From: Mycobacterium sp. DL
GTDB lineage: Bacteria; Actinomycetota; Actinomycetes; Mycobacteriales; Mycobacteriaceae
Length of the DNA: 64,000 nt
Assembly (NCBI RefSeq): GCF_039729195.1
Contig: NZ_CP155796.1
Location: 5,890,001-5,954,000 of the forward strand
Direction of reading: 5' to 3'
The notes under the pieces were generated by a model. It was not told where the DNA came from, made no database searches, and was given only the letters and a program-made list of their open reading frames with translations. Numbering within the stretch: the stretch's first letter is position 1; each line of letters opens with the position of its first letter. Shown here piece after piece: positions 54,155-62,374 of the stretch. The translations under genes and the position numbers were made by a program.

Positions 54155-54403
54155 ATGGCACTCGACGACAACGACATCACCACCTCAGGCGGCGGAGGCG
54201 AGGGAACCGCCGACGGCGGCTCCAACCCCGAAGGCCACGACGGCGGCGCCGACGGAACCGCAGGCGGAGAGGGAACCGCTGACGGCGGCTCCAACCCCGA
54301 AGGCCACGACGGCGGCGCCGACGGAACCGCAGGCGGAGAGGGAACCGCTGACGGCGGCTCCAACCCCGAAGGCCACGACGGCGGCGCCGACGGAACCGCC
54401 TGA
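54155..54403 (+). CDS. Repeat-containing small peptide (82 aa), candidate substrate of the adjacent oxygenase
   Basis: 82 residues with a short leader ('MALDDNDITTSGG') and three 23-residue repeats, each ending in Thr-Ala: GGEGTADGGSNPEGHDGGA then DGTA. Each repeat carries one His, several Asp/Glu and many Gly. Acidic, with no membrane segment, Cys or hydrophobic core. A good ribosome-binding site (GGAAGGA) is at the right distance from ATG 54155. The stop is 10 bp before the oxygenase start, which has no ribosome-binding site, so the genes are probably coupled. The arrangement resembles precursor plus maturase, hence a substrate role is inferred, not shown. Confidence 0.75.
   Translation: MALDDNDITTSGGGGEGTADGGSNPEGHDGGADGTAGGEGTADGGSNPEGHDGGADGTAGGEGTADGGSNPEGHDGGADGTA
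54194..54400 (+). repeat. Three 69-bp coding repeats
   Basis: Units at 54194-54262, 54263-54331 and 54332-54400. Units 2 and 3 differ by one base at the end (third position of the last codon); unit 1 differs at a few silent positions. Since 69 is a multiple of 3, all frames are repetitive here, which is why long open frames also occur on other frames and the other strand. Repeat number may vary among strains. Confidence 0.85.
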
Positions 54404-54413
54404 CCGCTCCGCG

Positions 54414-55652
54414 ATGCTGAGCCGCTGCATCGCCACCGACCCGCAGACGTTCGCCACCGAACACTGGGGCCGGAAGCCTCTGCTCAGCCGGACCGGTTCG
54501 CTGCCCCGCGATTTTGACGACCTGCTCTCGGCCGACTCGGTTGACGAGTTGCTCACCGAACGCGGGGTACGCGCACCGTTCATCCGCCTCGCCAAGGAGG
54601 GCGACCTGCTGGCCCGGGATTGTTACCTCGGGCCGGCGGGGTTCGGCGCAGAGATCACCGATCAAGTGGATTCAGCCAAGGTACTCGGCGAATTCGCCTC
54701 CGGTGCAACGATTGTGCTCCAGGGTCTGCACCGGCTGTGGCCACCGCTGATCCACTTCGTCCGACAGGCCGTCGACGACCTCGGGCATCCCGTGCAGGCC
54801 AACGCCTACATCACGCCGCCGACCAACCGCGGATTCGATCCGCACTACGACGTCCACGACGTCTTCGTGCTGCAGACTGCCGGGCAGAAACGTTGGATCG
54901 TGCATCCACCGGTGCACCTTCATCCGCTGCCCTCTCAGCCGTGGACCCAGCACCGGGGCGCGATCGAGGACCGGGTCGCCGAAGAGCCTGTCATCGATGC
55001 CGTGCTGTCACCTGGGGACGCGCTGTACCTGCCCCGGGGATGGGTGCATTCAGCGCAGGCCCTGGCGACGACGTCGATTCATCTGACCATCGGGGTGGCG
55101 GCCCTGACGGGCTTCGACGTCGCGCGAGCGGTGGTCGATCAACTGGCGACCGTCACCGAGTTCAGGGAGTCGCTGCCGATGGGCGGCGACCCTGCCGATC
55201 GGGACGAGATCATCGCGACGGTGACGAAGGTGATGGCGCAGATGACGGCCACCCTTCGCGATGAGGCCTCTGCACTCAGCACCGGTACCGCCGCCCGGTT
55301 GACCCGAAGGCACGCCGACCGGACACGTCCCGTCGCGGTCCGCCCCCTTGCCTCGCTCGCGGCGGCAGAAGCCGCCGGCACCACGAGGATTCGGTGGCGC
55401 CACGGGCTCGTCGCAACCGTCGATCGTTCCGGTGAACGTGTCGTGCTGCACCTGCCCGATCGGACCATGACGTTTCCGCTCTCTTGTGCCGACGCGGTGC
55501 AGGCACTGCACCACGGCCGCACATTCGACGCCGGTCGCCTGCCCGGACTCGACCGCGCCGACGCCACTGTGCTGATTCGCAGGCTGCTGCGGGAGGCGGT
55601 GGTGGTGCCGATTCCCGACCGGGGCGGCCCACTGCCGGCGGACAACGGATGA
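54414..55652 (+). CDS. Cupin_4/JmjC-type 2-oxoglutarate oxygenase (peptide hydroxylase-like)
   Basis: 412 residues. It is a JmjC/cupin oxygenase like the ribosomal oxygenases YcfD/RoxA and human NO66/MINA53, which hydroxylate Arg or His of ribosomal proteins. Iron ligands: His144 and Asp146 in 'DPHYDVHDVFVLQ' and His212 in 'PGDALYLPRGWVHS'. 'QTAGQKRWIVHPP' fits the 2OG-binding strand. An N-terminal 'FATEHWGRKPLL' matches the family start. I chose ATG 54414, 10 bp after the peptide stop; reading is open further up but runs through the repeats in another frame. The C-terminal part is a winged-helix-like region. Overlaps the next gene by 4 bp. Confidence 0.85.
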   Translation: MLSRCIATDPQTFATEHWGRKPLLSRTGSLPRDFDDLLSADSVDELLTERGVRAPFIRLAKEGDLLARDCYLGPAGFGAEITDQVDSAKVLGEFASGATIVLQGLHRLWPPLIHFVRQAVDDLGHPVQANAYITPPTNRGFDPHYDVHDVFVLQTAGQKRWIVHPPVHLHPLPSQPWTQHRGAIEDRVAEEPVIDAVLSPGDALYLPRGWVHSAQALATTSIHLTIGVAALTGFDVARAVVDQLATVTEFRESLPMGGDPADRDEIIATVTKVMAQMTATLRDEASALSTGTAARLTRRHADRTRPVAVRPLASLAAAEAAGTTRIRWRHGLVATVDRSGERVVLHLPDRTMTFPLSCADAVQALHHGRTFDAGRLPGLDRADATVLIRRLLREAVVVPIPDRGGPLPADNG

Positions 55653-56536
55653 CGGAGCCCAAGCGTGCTCCGTGCAGTGACCAGTCGCTGGCCCGCAACG
55701 ACCCGATGTATGGCACCGCCTCGGCGGGATCCACCTGGGTGCTTCTCGAATTGTGCGGCGCCTGGGGACATTCGGCGTTCCTGAACTCGCCGGCGATCAT
55801 CGACCCCGACCTAGGGCTCGCCATCGTCCGGCGGGTGGAGAAGGCCGGCATGCGCATTGCGGCGATCCGCCGTCACGGCCGACGCCCCACCGCGCCGAGG
55901 TGGCGCTGGTTCATCGCGCGGTCCACGCCGGGTAGCGAGGCCGTCCACTCCGGCGAGGTCGGTGGCCCCCGCGACTATCTGGAGATTGCGCTGGACGGCA
56001 GCGATGGCACACTGTCCACCGAACCGCTGGTGGCGATCTGCGCCCACGGCAGGCATGACCAGTGCTGTGCGGTCCGCGGGCGCGGAGCAACTGCGGCCAT
56101 CGCCGCTGAATTCCCCCAGATCACCTGGGAATGTTCACATCTGGGTGGTGACCGATTCGCGGCGACCATGCTCATCCTGCCGGAAGGACTGTGTTACGGG
56201 CGGGTCGACTCGACCGATTCGGCCGGGCTCGTCCGTCTGTACCACGACGGGCGATTGGACAACCGGTACCTGCGCGGGCGTACCTCGCTGCCGCACGCGG
56301 TGCAGGCCGCACAGTACTTCGCGCGTGGGGCCTCCGGCGACGACCGCATCGCCGGTCTGTCACCGCTGACAGTCGAGGAAGGCGACCACATGGTGCACGT
56401 TGTCCTCGACGGCGACTCAGCCCCCATCGAAGTCACCCTCCACAAGGGACTCTCCGAGCCACTGCTATCACAGTGCCAAGCGAGAGTTCCTGGCGCCGTG
56501 AGGGTCTTCACGCTGTCGTCCATCACATCTCCATGA
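55649..56536 (+). CDS. Sucrase/ferredoxin-like [2Fe-2S] protein
   Basis: 295 residues. Suc_Fer family: the thioredoxin-like ferredoxin part shows 'CAHGRHDQCC' (Cys131, 139, 140) and 'ECSHLGGDRF' (Cys162), the family's cluster-binding residues. The likely role is electron delivery, here to the oxygenase or as a separate reductase component. The ATG overlaps the stop of the oxygenase (ATGA). Together with the repeat peptide it forms a three-gene operon, ending 3 bp from the convergent methyltransferase gene. Confidence 0.85.
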   Translation: MTEPKRAPCSDQSLARNDPMYGTASAGSTWVLLELCGAWGHSAFLNSPAIIDPDLGLAIVRRVEKAGMRIAAIRRHGRRPTAPRWRWFIARSTPGSEAVHSGEVGGPRDYLEIALDGSDGTLSTEPLVAICAHGRHDQCCAVRGRGATAAIAAEFPQITWECSHLGGDRFAATMLILPEGLCYGRVDSTDSAGLVRLYHDGRLDNRYLRGRTSLPHAVQAAQYFARGASGDDRIAGLSPLTVEEGDHMVHVVLDGDSAPIEVTLHKGLSEPLLSQCQARVPGAVRVFTLSSITSP

Positions 56537-56539
56537 TGT

Positions 56540-57040
56540 TCAGGCGTATCCCAGCGCGGCGTCCTCGGCCCGGATGCGGACGTTGAGCACCAGGGAGTTG
56601 GCGATGCTGAACACGATGGCTGTCACCCAGGCCGAGTGAACCAGCGGGAGAGCCGCCACCTCAGCGGCGACCGCCATGTAGTTCGGGTGGTGCACCCACC
56701 GGTAGGGGCCGTTGCGAACCAATGGAGCACCCGGCACGATGATCAATCGCGGGTTCCAGTGTGCGCCGAGGACCGACACACACCACCATCGCACCGCGGT
56801 GCTCGCAGCGACCACCGCAACCATCGTCCACCCCAACCCGGGAATGAACGGCCGGTGCAGAAACGCGACTTCACCCACACAGGACAGCAACAATGCCGCG
56901 TGCATGGCCACCATCACCGGGTAGTGACCGCGGCCGAATTCTTTACCTCCGTGTGCGAACGACCATGCAGCGTTGCGACGCGAAACTGCAAGCTCGACAA
57001 GGCGTTCGGCGCCGACCAACAGGATGAACAGGTAGTACAT
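56540..57040 (-). CDS. Isoprenylcysteine carboxyl methyltransferase-type enzyme (ICMT family)
   Basis: 166 residues with about four to five hydrophobic helices. The C-terminal motif 'VRNGPYRWVHHPNYMAVAAE' is the SAM-binding signature of the ICMT/PEMT superfamily ('GPYRxxRHPxY'). In Bacillus, BpsB of this family methylates products of the type III polyketide synthase BpsA; here too it lies next to a type III synthase (9 bp gap), same strand. Membrane-bound O-methylation of a pyrone or phenol is thus the likely job. Confidence 0.85.
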   Translation of the reverse strand: MYYLFILLVGAERLVELAVSRRNAAWSFAHGGKEFGRGHYPVMVAMHAALLLSCVGEVAFLHRPFIPGLGWTMVAVVAASTAVRWWCVSVLGAHWNPRLIIVPGAPLVRNGPYRWVHHPNYMAVAAEVAALPLVHSAWVTAIVFSIANSLVLNVRIRAEDAALGYA

Positions 57041-57049
57041 CGCGGGCCC

Positions 57050-58156
57050 TCACCAGCTCAGCAGGAGTAGTTCGAAGCTGAACCCGGGACCCATGGCCAA
57101 CATCAATCCGATCGACCCCGCGGCCGGGGGCTCGGCGAGGGTTCGGTTGAGCACGTCGAGCACCGAGGCCGAGGAGATGTTGCCGTTGTCGCGCATCGAC
57201 TGCCAGCTGTGGCGGAACTCCACGGCGGGCACGGCAAGCGCTTCCTCCATCGCGTCGAGCACCTTGGGCCCGCCGGGGTGGCATATCCAGGCCGACACGT
57301 CAGCGGTGGTGAGGCCGTGGCCGGCGAGGAAGTCGTCGACCTCATCGCCGAGGTAGTCCTGTGCCATCCTCGGCACATCCCGGGACATCACCAGCTGGAA
57401 TCCGTTGGCGCTGACATTCCAGCCCATGACGTCGACGGTGTCGGGAAACAATCTGCTGCGGGTGGCGAGCACGCGTGGGCCACCGGTCATGGTGGGTCCG
57501 GCGGGAACCCGGTCAGCCCCAGTGGCGACGACGGCTGCCGCTCCATCACCGAACAGGCACACCCCGATCAACGCGGGTATGGAGTGGTCGTCGCGCTGCA
57601 GGGTCAGGGAGCACAGCTCCACCGACAGGAGCACCGCGACGTGGTCGGGAAAGCCCCGCAGGTAGTCGTGGACCCGCGCCAGCCCGGCAGCACCCGCGAC
57701 ACAGCCCAGGCCGAAGAGCGGAAGGCGCTTGACGTCCGGCCGCAATCCCAGTCGCGAGGCGATTCGCGCGTCGATCGTGGGGACCGCCACGCCTGTGCTG
57801 GACACCGTCACGATGGCGTCGAGGTCGTGCGGGTCGAGGTTGGCTGCCTCCAACGCCGTGCGCACCGCCCGTTCGCCGAGTTCGGACGCCACGTCGAGGT
57901 AGACGCCGTTCGCCTCCGTGAATCCGGCGAGTGTCGGATAGCGATCGAGGGTCATCGCCAGACTGCGATGGTCGACGCCGCTGGTGCGGGCGAATCGTGC
58001 GAAGGCCGGTTCGATGGTCGAGGTGAGCTCGCGGACAACCTCGTCCTGCGAGTATCGGTGCGGCGTCAATGCCACCCCTGTGCCGGCGATGCGGGGAGCC
58101 CCCGTACGCGGTTCACGAATCGTGTTGGTGAATGTTGAATCCGAGGTATCTGTCAT
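57050..58156 (-). CDS. Type III polyketide synthase
   Basis: 368 residues. Chalcone-synthase fold with catalytic triad Cys152 ('GLGCVAGAAG'), His293 ('ICHPGG') and Asn326 ('DNGNISSAS'). Enzymes of this group condense acyl-CoA with malonyl-CoA to give pyrones, resorcinols or naphthols; long-chain alkyl pyrones are common in mycobacteria. Coupled to the methyltransferase. ATG 58156 begins the usual N-terminus; upstream lies an AT-rich promoter region. Confidence 0.9.
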   Translation of the reverse strand: MTDTSDSTFTNTIREPRTGAPRIAGTGVALTPHRYSQDEVVRELTSTIEPAFARFARTSGVDHRSLAMTLDRYPTLAGFTEANGVYLDVASELGERAVRTALEAANLDPHDLDAIVTVSSTGVAVPTIDARIASRLGLRPDVKRLPLFGLGCVAGAAGLARVHDYLRGFPDHVAVLLSVELCSLTLQRDDHSIPALIGVCLFGDGAAAVVATGADRVPAGPTMTGGPRVLATRSRLFPDTVDVMGWNVSANGFQLVMSRDVPRMAQDYLGDEVDDFLAGHGLTTADVSAWICHPGGPKVLDAMEEALAVPAVEFRHSWQSMRDNGNISSASVLDVLNRTLAEPPAAGSIGLMLAMGPGFSFELLLLSW

Positions 58157-58428
58157 GACGGTCCGAACGGAACACAACTGGCGTTTAGTTCCGCAAATTG
58201 ACCATTGGTGAGATTCCGCACGAGTTCACGCCGATTTCATAAACTGAGTCTATAAGCCCAGTTCAAAGGCATTTTTCTGATTGATTCATTACACGTCACG
58301 CCAAACTTGCTGAGAATTTTCAGGAATGGCGTCGATGCTGGCAGAAATATTGTCTTCTGCTGCCAATTCTCTGAATATCAGAAATACAGCGAAAATCGCA
58401 ACGCGTTCGGACACGTAGATTTGGGCCG
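58157..58428. promoter_or_regulatory. AT-rich divergent promoter region
   Basis: 272 bp between the type III synthase and the LCM methyltransferase. It is visibly poorer in G and C than all other intergenic DNA here. TTCTCTGAATATCAGAAA (about 58365-58382) is a near-palindrome. AT-rich islands of this kind are typical targets of Lsr2-like silencing in mycobacteria, which is inference. Confidence 0.5.
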
Positions 58429-59265
58429 ATGAATCACGCAGACGGTGACCGAGCCGACGCCAGCACCCTCACCGGGGTCTCGGAGACGGCGTTGCTGACT
58501 CTGAACGGCAGGGCCCACCAGGCCCGGCATCGCGACGCCATCATCGACGATCCGATGGCCATCCGGCTTGTTGATTCGATCGACTTCGACTTCGCGAAGT
58601 TCGGCCGCAAGGGCCAGGAGATGGCCCTGCGGTCGCTGGCCTTCGACCGGGCGGCTGTCCGGTACCTGTCAGACCATCCGCGCGGCACTGTCGTCGCCCT
58701 GGCCGAAGGCCTGCAGACCAGCTTCTGGCGCCTCGACGCCGCGCTTCCCGACTCAGAATTCCGTTGGCTCACTGTCGACTTCGCACCCATCATCGAGCTG
58801 CGGCAGAACCTCTTGCCCCCGTCTCCCCGGATCACGAGCATCGCCCAATCGGCGCTCGACTACACATGGATGGACCGGGTCGATGCCGGCGACGGCGTGT
58901 TCATCACTGCCGAGGGGCTGCTGATGTATCTGCAGCCCGACGAGTCGATGGGCCTGATCACCGAGTGCGCCAAGCGCTTTCCGGGCGGCCAGATGATCTT
59001 CGACCTGCCCCCGGTCCTGGTGAAGAAGTTCGCGCCGAAGGGGATGCGGGCCTCCCGCCGGTATCGGGTCCCGCCGATGCCGTTCAGCCTGTCGGCTGCT
59101 CAACTGGCCGACCTGGCCAACACCGTGCCCGGCGTGCGCGCCGTGCACGATCTACCAATGCCGCGCGGCCGGGGCCTGATGTTCGGCAGGCTCTTTCCGG
59201 CCTTCTGGCAACTGAAGCCGACCAAGCAGATCCGCGGCGCCTACACCCTGCTGGAATTCGGCTGA
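58429..59265 (+). CDS. SAM-dependent O-methyltransferase, LCM/PPM family
   Basis: 278 residues. The leucine-carboxyl-methyltransferase-like fold common in mycobacteria: 'ALLTLNGRAHQARHRDAIIDDPMAI' (short: ALLTLNGRAHQARHRDAIID) at the start, 'GTVVALAEGLQTSFWRLD' (SAM), 'FRWLTVDFAPII', 'FITAEGLLMYLQPDES'. It methylates a carboxyl or hydroxyl group; in mycobacteria many are polyketide-related. Divergent from the type III synthase, so a role in tailoring the same product is plausible. Confidence 0.82.
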   Translation: MNHADGDRADASTLTGVSETALLTLNGRAHQARHRDAIIDDPMAIRLVDSIDFDFAKFGRKGQEMALRSLAFDRAAVRYLSDHPRGTVVALAEGLQTSFWRLDAALPDSEFRWLTVDFAPIIELRQNLLPPSPRITSIAQSALDYTWMDRVDAGDGVFITAEGLLMYLQPDESMGLITECAKRFPGGQMIFDLPPVLVKKFAPKGMRASRRYRVPPMPFSLSAAQLADLANTVPGVRAVHDLPMPRGRGLMFGRLFPAFWQLKPTKQIRGAYTLLEFG

Positions 59266-59283
59266 GCACCGAGACTCCGGGCT

Positions 59284-59727
59284 CTACCCGCGCTTGACCT
59301 CCAGTGTGCGCTTGCGCAGTCCTTTGGTTGCGGTGTCCATCAACCCGTTGGCGCCCTTCCTGATCAGAAAGCCGGGAAGCGGCGCGATCAGATCGACGGT
59401 CAGTTCGAAGCGCACCAGGGTCGACGAATCTCCCTGCGGTGTCAGTGTGTAACGGCCCTGCTGAGCCCGCTGCTGGCCCGAGCTGACCAGTTTCCAGCTG
59501 ACGCCCCCGTCTTCGAAGCTGTACTCCAGTACCTGCTCGTCGCTGACCCCGACGATCTTGACGACTTGGCGGGCCTTGCGCGGGCGGCCCTCGGCGTCAC
59601 GTTCGAGAATGTCGATCTCCTGGTGGGCCGATGACCACTGGGTCAGGGACTCCAGATCGATCAGCACGGCCATGACGTCGGCCGGCGGCGCCTCGATGAC
59701 TACTTCGCGGACTTCGGTGATGGCCAT
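59284..59727 (-). CDS. SRPBCC (START-like) family protein
   Basis: 147 residues. 'VIEAPPADVMAVLIDLESLTQWSSAHQEIDIL' (short: APPADVMAVLIDLESLTQWS) is the usual beginning of the helix-grip fold that binds hydrophobic ligands; 'RYTLTPQGDSSTLVRFELTVDLIAPLPGFLIRKG' (short: STLVRFELTVDLIAPLPGFL) ends it. Polyketide cyclase-like relatives are common; it may be linked to lipid handling. ATG 59727 chosen over 59769 because it gives the conserved first strand. Confidence 0.82.
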   Translation of the reverse strand: MAITEVREVVIEAPPADVMAVLIDLESLTQWSSAHQEIDILERDAEGRPRKARQVVKIVGVSDEQVLEYSFEDGGVSWKLVSSGQQRAQQGRYTLTPQGDSSTLVRFELTVDLIAPLPGFLIRKGANGLMDTATKGLRKRTLEVKRG

Positions 59728-59786
59728 CCGGTGACCATAACCAGGCAGAAGCGGGTCGAAACACCGCACTGCCTAACATCAGGTGC

Positions 59787-60287
59787 ATGGGCATACCCGC
59801 AGTCGACCCGACAGCCGGTTCTCCGTTGTTGCGTATCGGAGCCCGGCTGACGGACAACACCCCGGGACGGTGGCTGGCCCGCCGGGTCGCGCCGCGTGTC
59901 GACCGGCGGCTGCTCCGGTTGAGCCGGGGACGGTTGTCGTCGGCGATGGTCACGCCCGAACTCCTGCTTGTCAGCGTCGGCGCCAAGACCGGTAGGCAGC
60001 GGACCACCCCGCTGACGTACTTCACCGACGGCGGCCGAGTCATCGTCGTGGCATCGAACTACGGCGGCTCACGACATCCGGCTTGGTACTACAACGTGCT
60101 GGCGAATCCCGTGGTCCGGATCTCCGCGGGCGGGTACACCGGCACCTTCGTCGGGCAGGAGGTCACGGGGGCCGATCGGGAACGGTTGTGGAACCTGGCG
60201 AAGGAGTTCATCCCTTCCTATGCCGGATACGAGCGCCTCGCAGGCAGGCGGACGATACCGCTGCTGATGTTCACCGAAACCGAGTGA
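59787..60287 (+). CDS. Deazaflavin-dependent oxidoreductase (Ddn/DUF385 family)
   Basis: 166 residues. Split-barrel F420-binding family: 'LLLVSVGAKTGRQRTTPLTYF', 'VIVVASNYGGSRHPAWYYNVLANPVVRI' (short: SNYGGSRHPAWYYNVLANP). Ddn-type proteins use reduced F420 to reduce quinones or nitro compounds. Basic N-terminal helix could contact the membrane. The F420-dependence is typical of mycobacteria. Ends 32 bp before the GDPD gene. Confidence 0.88.
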   Translation: MGIPAVDPTAGSPLLRIGARLTDNTPGRWLARRVAPRVDRRLLRLSRGRLSSAMVTPELLLVSVGAKTGRQRTTPLTYFTDGGRVIVVASNYGGSRHPAWYYNVLANPVVRISAGGYTGTFVGQEVTGADRERLWNLAKEFIPSYAGYERLAGRRTIPLLMFTETE

Positions 60288-60319
60288 TATTCGCCAACCG
60301 GGCTGGGTACCGTCACACC

Positions 60320-61330
60320 ATGCGCCCGGCTATCGCCCTGCTACTGCTGATGCTCACGGTGGGCACGATCGCCGGAGTACCACCGGCGGCCGCCGAAGGC
60401 GATTTCGACCTGCAGGCCCATCGGGGTGGGCGTGGCGAAACCACCGAGGAATCGTTGCGCGCCTTCGCCAAAGCACTCGAGGTCGGCGTCAGCACCCTCG
60501 AGTTCGACATCGTCATCACCAGGGATGGCGAACCGTTGGTGTGGCATGACCCGGTGATCGAGCCGACCAAGTGCGCCGACACGGCGCCCGCCTTTCCGAA
60601 CGATCCCCAGTATCCCTACGTCGGACAGTTCACCCATGATCTGACGCTGGCACAGATCCGCACGCTCGACTGCGGAAAGCTGCTTGCCGACTTCCCGTCC
60701 GCCGAGGTGGTCCCGGGGAACAAGATCGCCACTCTGCCGGAGGTGTTCGACCTCACCGACGCCTACGGTGCGAACGTCCGCTACAACATCGAGACGAAGG
60801 TGGAGGCGGAAGATCCGGACACCTCGGCGTCGCCGCAGGAGTTCGTCGACGCGATCCTCGGTGCGGTGCGCGCAGCAGGAAAGGTGGGCCAGGTCGAGAT
60901 CCAGAGCTTCGATTGGCGCGCACTGCCTCTCGTCGCTGCGGCCGAACCATCCATTCCGTTGGTGACGTTGTGGGACGACACCACCTACGTTCCGGACTCC
61001 CCGTGGTTGGCCGGGGTAAACCCGGCTGTTGTCCCCGACCCGATCGCCGGCGCGCTCATGGTGGGTGCCGACATCCTGTCACCGGGCTACTCGGTGCCCA
61101 CGGGATTGACGCCCGGCGATCCCGGCTTCCAGCTCGTCGCCGATCGGGCTTTTGTCGATCGGGCGCATGCCGCCGGACTGAGGGTCATCCCCTGGACGAT
61201 CAACGATCCCGCGGCGATGCGTGCGCAGATCGACGCGGGAGCAGACGGCATCATCACCGACTATCCGACCCGGCTGCGCTCGGTTATGGCGGAACAGGGG
61301 CTGCCACTACCCCGCGCCTACACCAGGTGA
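60320..61330 (+). CDS. Secreted glycerophosphodiester phosphodiesterase
   Basis: 336 residues. Signal peptide ending near 'AAAEG'. GDPD domain: 'LQAHRGGRGETTEES', 'EFDIVITRDGEPLVWHDPVIEPT' (short: DIVITRDGEPLVWHDPVI), the catalytic His pair and Glu/Asp metal ligands, and C-terminal 'TINDPAAMRAQIDAGADGIITDYPTRL' (short: AQIDAGADGIITDYPTRL). It cleaves glycerophosphodiesters to glycerol-3-phosphate outside the cell. Starts at ATG 60320. Confidence 0.92.
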   Translation: MRPAIALLLLMLTVGTIAGVPPAAAEGDFDLQAHRGGRGETTEESLRAFAKALEVGVSTLEFDIVITRDGEPLVWHDPVIEPTKCADTAPAFPNDPQYPYVGQFTHDLTLAQIRTLDCGKLLADFPSAEVVPGNKIATLPEVFDLTDAYGANVRYNIETKVEAEDPDTSASPQEFVDAILGAVRAAGKVGQVEIQSFDWRALPLVAAAEPSIPLVTLWDDTTYVPDSPWLAGVNPAVVPDPIAGALMVGADILSPGYSVPTGLTPGDPGFQLVADRAFVDRAHAAGLRVIPWTINDPAAMRAQIDAGADGIITDYPTRLRSVMAEQGLPLPRAYTR

Positions 61331-61351
61331 GCGGGTGAAAATTGGTAGCGC

Positions 61352-62218
61352 ATGCTGCTGATCACCGGGCCGTCCGGAAATGTCGGCCACGAACTCGTGG
61401 ATCTGCTCAGCACCCGGCCGGACCTCGAGTTCCGGGTCGCCAGCCGTCAGACACCTCAGCCGCGTGGCACCGTCAACACGTGCGAGATGGACTTCTTCGA
61501 CCGGTCCACCTGGGAATCTGCGCTGACCGGTGTGGACCGACTCTTCCTGCTGTTCCCCCTACCCGGCAACCGGGCGGCGCGCGAAGCGATCATTCCCTTC
61601 ATCGCCGCAGCGGAGCGGGCGGGGTGCCGCCACGTCGTCTACGTCTCGGTCTTCGGGGCCGACCGGGCCCGCATCATCCCGCACTACAAGGTCGAGGCGG
61701 CGCTGCGGCGCAGTTCGATGACGTGGACCGTCCTCAGATGCAGCTTCTTCATGCAGAATCTGCACCGCAGCCTCTCGACACACGGCGACGACATCAGCCG
61801 TGGTGAGTTGTTCATCCCGGCCGGCCGCGGGCGGACCACGTTTCTCGACGCCCGGGACGCAGCCGCCGTAGCGGCGAGGATCCTGAGTGATCCCGGCGGG
61901 CATCTGAACACCGTCTACGAACTGACCGGACCCGCGGCACTGACGATGGACGACGTTGCGGCCGAGCTCAGCGAGGCGCTGGGCCACCCCGTTCGCTACA
62001 CCGATCCCGGGCTGATCACCTTCGCCCGTCGGTTGCGTCGGCGTGGGGTCAGGTGGGACACCATCGTGTTCATGAGCGCGGTGTACACCCTGACCCGCTC
62101 GGGCTTGAACCAACCGATCACCGACGATGTGGCATCCCTGCTCGGTCGACCGCCACGCACACTGACCGAGTTCCTCACTGACAGCGCCTGGCGCTGGCAC
62201 GAGCGAGCCTGGACATAG
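61352..62218 (+). CDS. NmrA-like NAD(P)-binding protein (atypical SDR)
   Basis: 288 residues. Rossmann start 'LLITGPSGNVGHELVDLLS' with GxxGxxG-like motif, 'LLFPLPGNRAAREAIIPFI', 'VVYVSVFGADRARIIPHYKVE' and 'WTVLRCSFFMQNL'. This is the NmrA/HSCARG branch, which often senses redox or acts as NAD(P)-dependent reductase; no Tyr-Lys active-site pair, so possibly non-catalytic. Function open. Confidence 0.82.
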   Translation: MLLITGPSGNVGHELVDLLSTRPDLEFRVASRQTPQPRGTVNTCEMDFFDRSTWESALTGVDRLFLLFPLPGNRAAREAIIPFIAAAERAGCRHVVYVSVFGADRARIIPHYKVEAALRRSSMTWTVLRCSFFMQNLHRSLSTHGDDISRGELFIPAGRGRTTFLDARDAAAVAARILSDPGGHLNTVYELTGPAALTMDDVAAELSEALGHPVRYTDPGLITFARRLRRRGVRWDTIVFMSAVYTLTRSGLNQPITDDVASLLGRPPRTLTEFLTDSAWRWHERAWT

Positions 62219-62263
62219 GACCATCGTCCTGTCGCAATCTGCGAATAATGGTCGCCGACGTCA

Positions 62264-62340
62264 ATACTGCAGTCTTACAGAATGATTGAGAGTTATCGGC
62301 CGGTCGGTAGTTAACCGGTGTTAATCTGCGCATACTGCAG
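62264..62340. promoter_or_regulatory. Repeated motifs upstream of the thiocyanate-hydrolase-type genes
   Basis: ATACTGCAG occurs at 62264-62272 and 62332-62340; GTTAA occurs at 62310-62314 and 62320-62324, ten bases apart (one helical turn); AATCTGCG occurs near 62236 and 62323. The layout suggests a regulator-controlled promoter. Which regulator is unknown. Confidence 0.4.
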
Positions 62341-62374
62341 AGTCAGGTCGCCAAGTCGTAGCGAGGGTCTGTCC

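Noticed and set aside
54033..54413. An N-terminal extension of the Cupin_4 oxygenase, reading through the 69-bp repeats in another frame as Thr/Ala/Pro-rich repeats
   Set aside because: The repeat unit is a multiple of 3, so all frames stay open there. The peptide frame has the ribosome-binding site and ends just before the natural oxygenase start.
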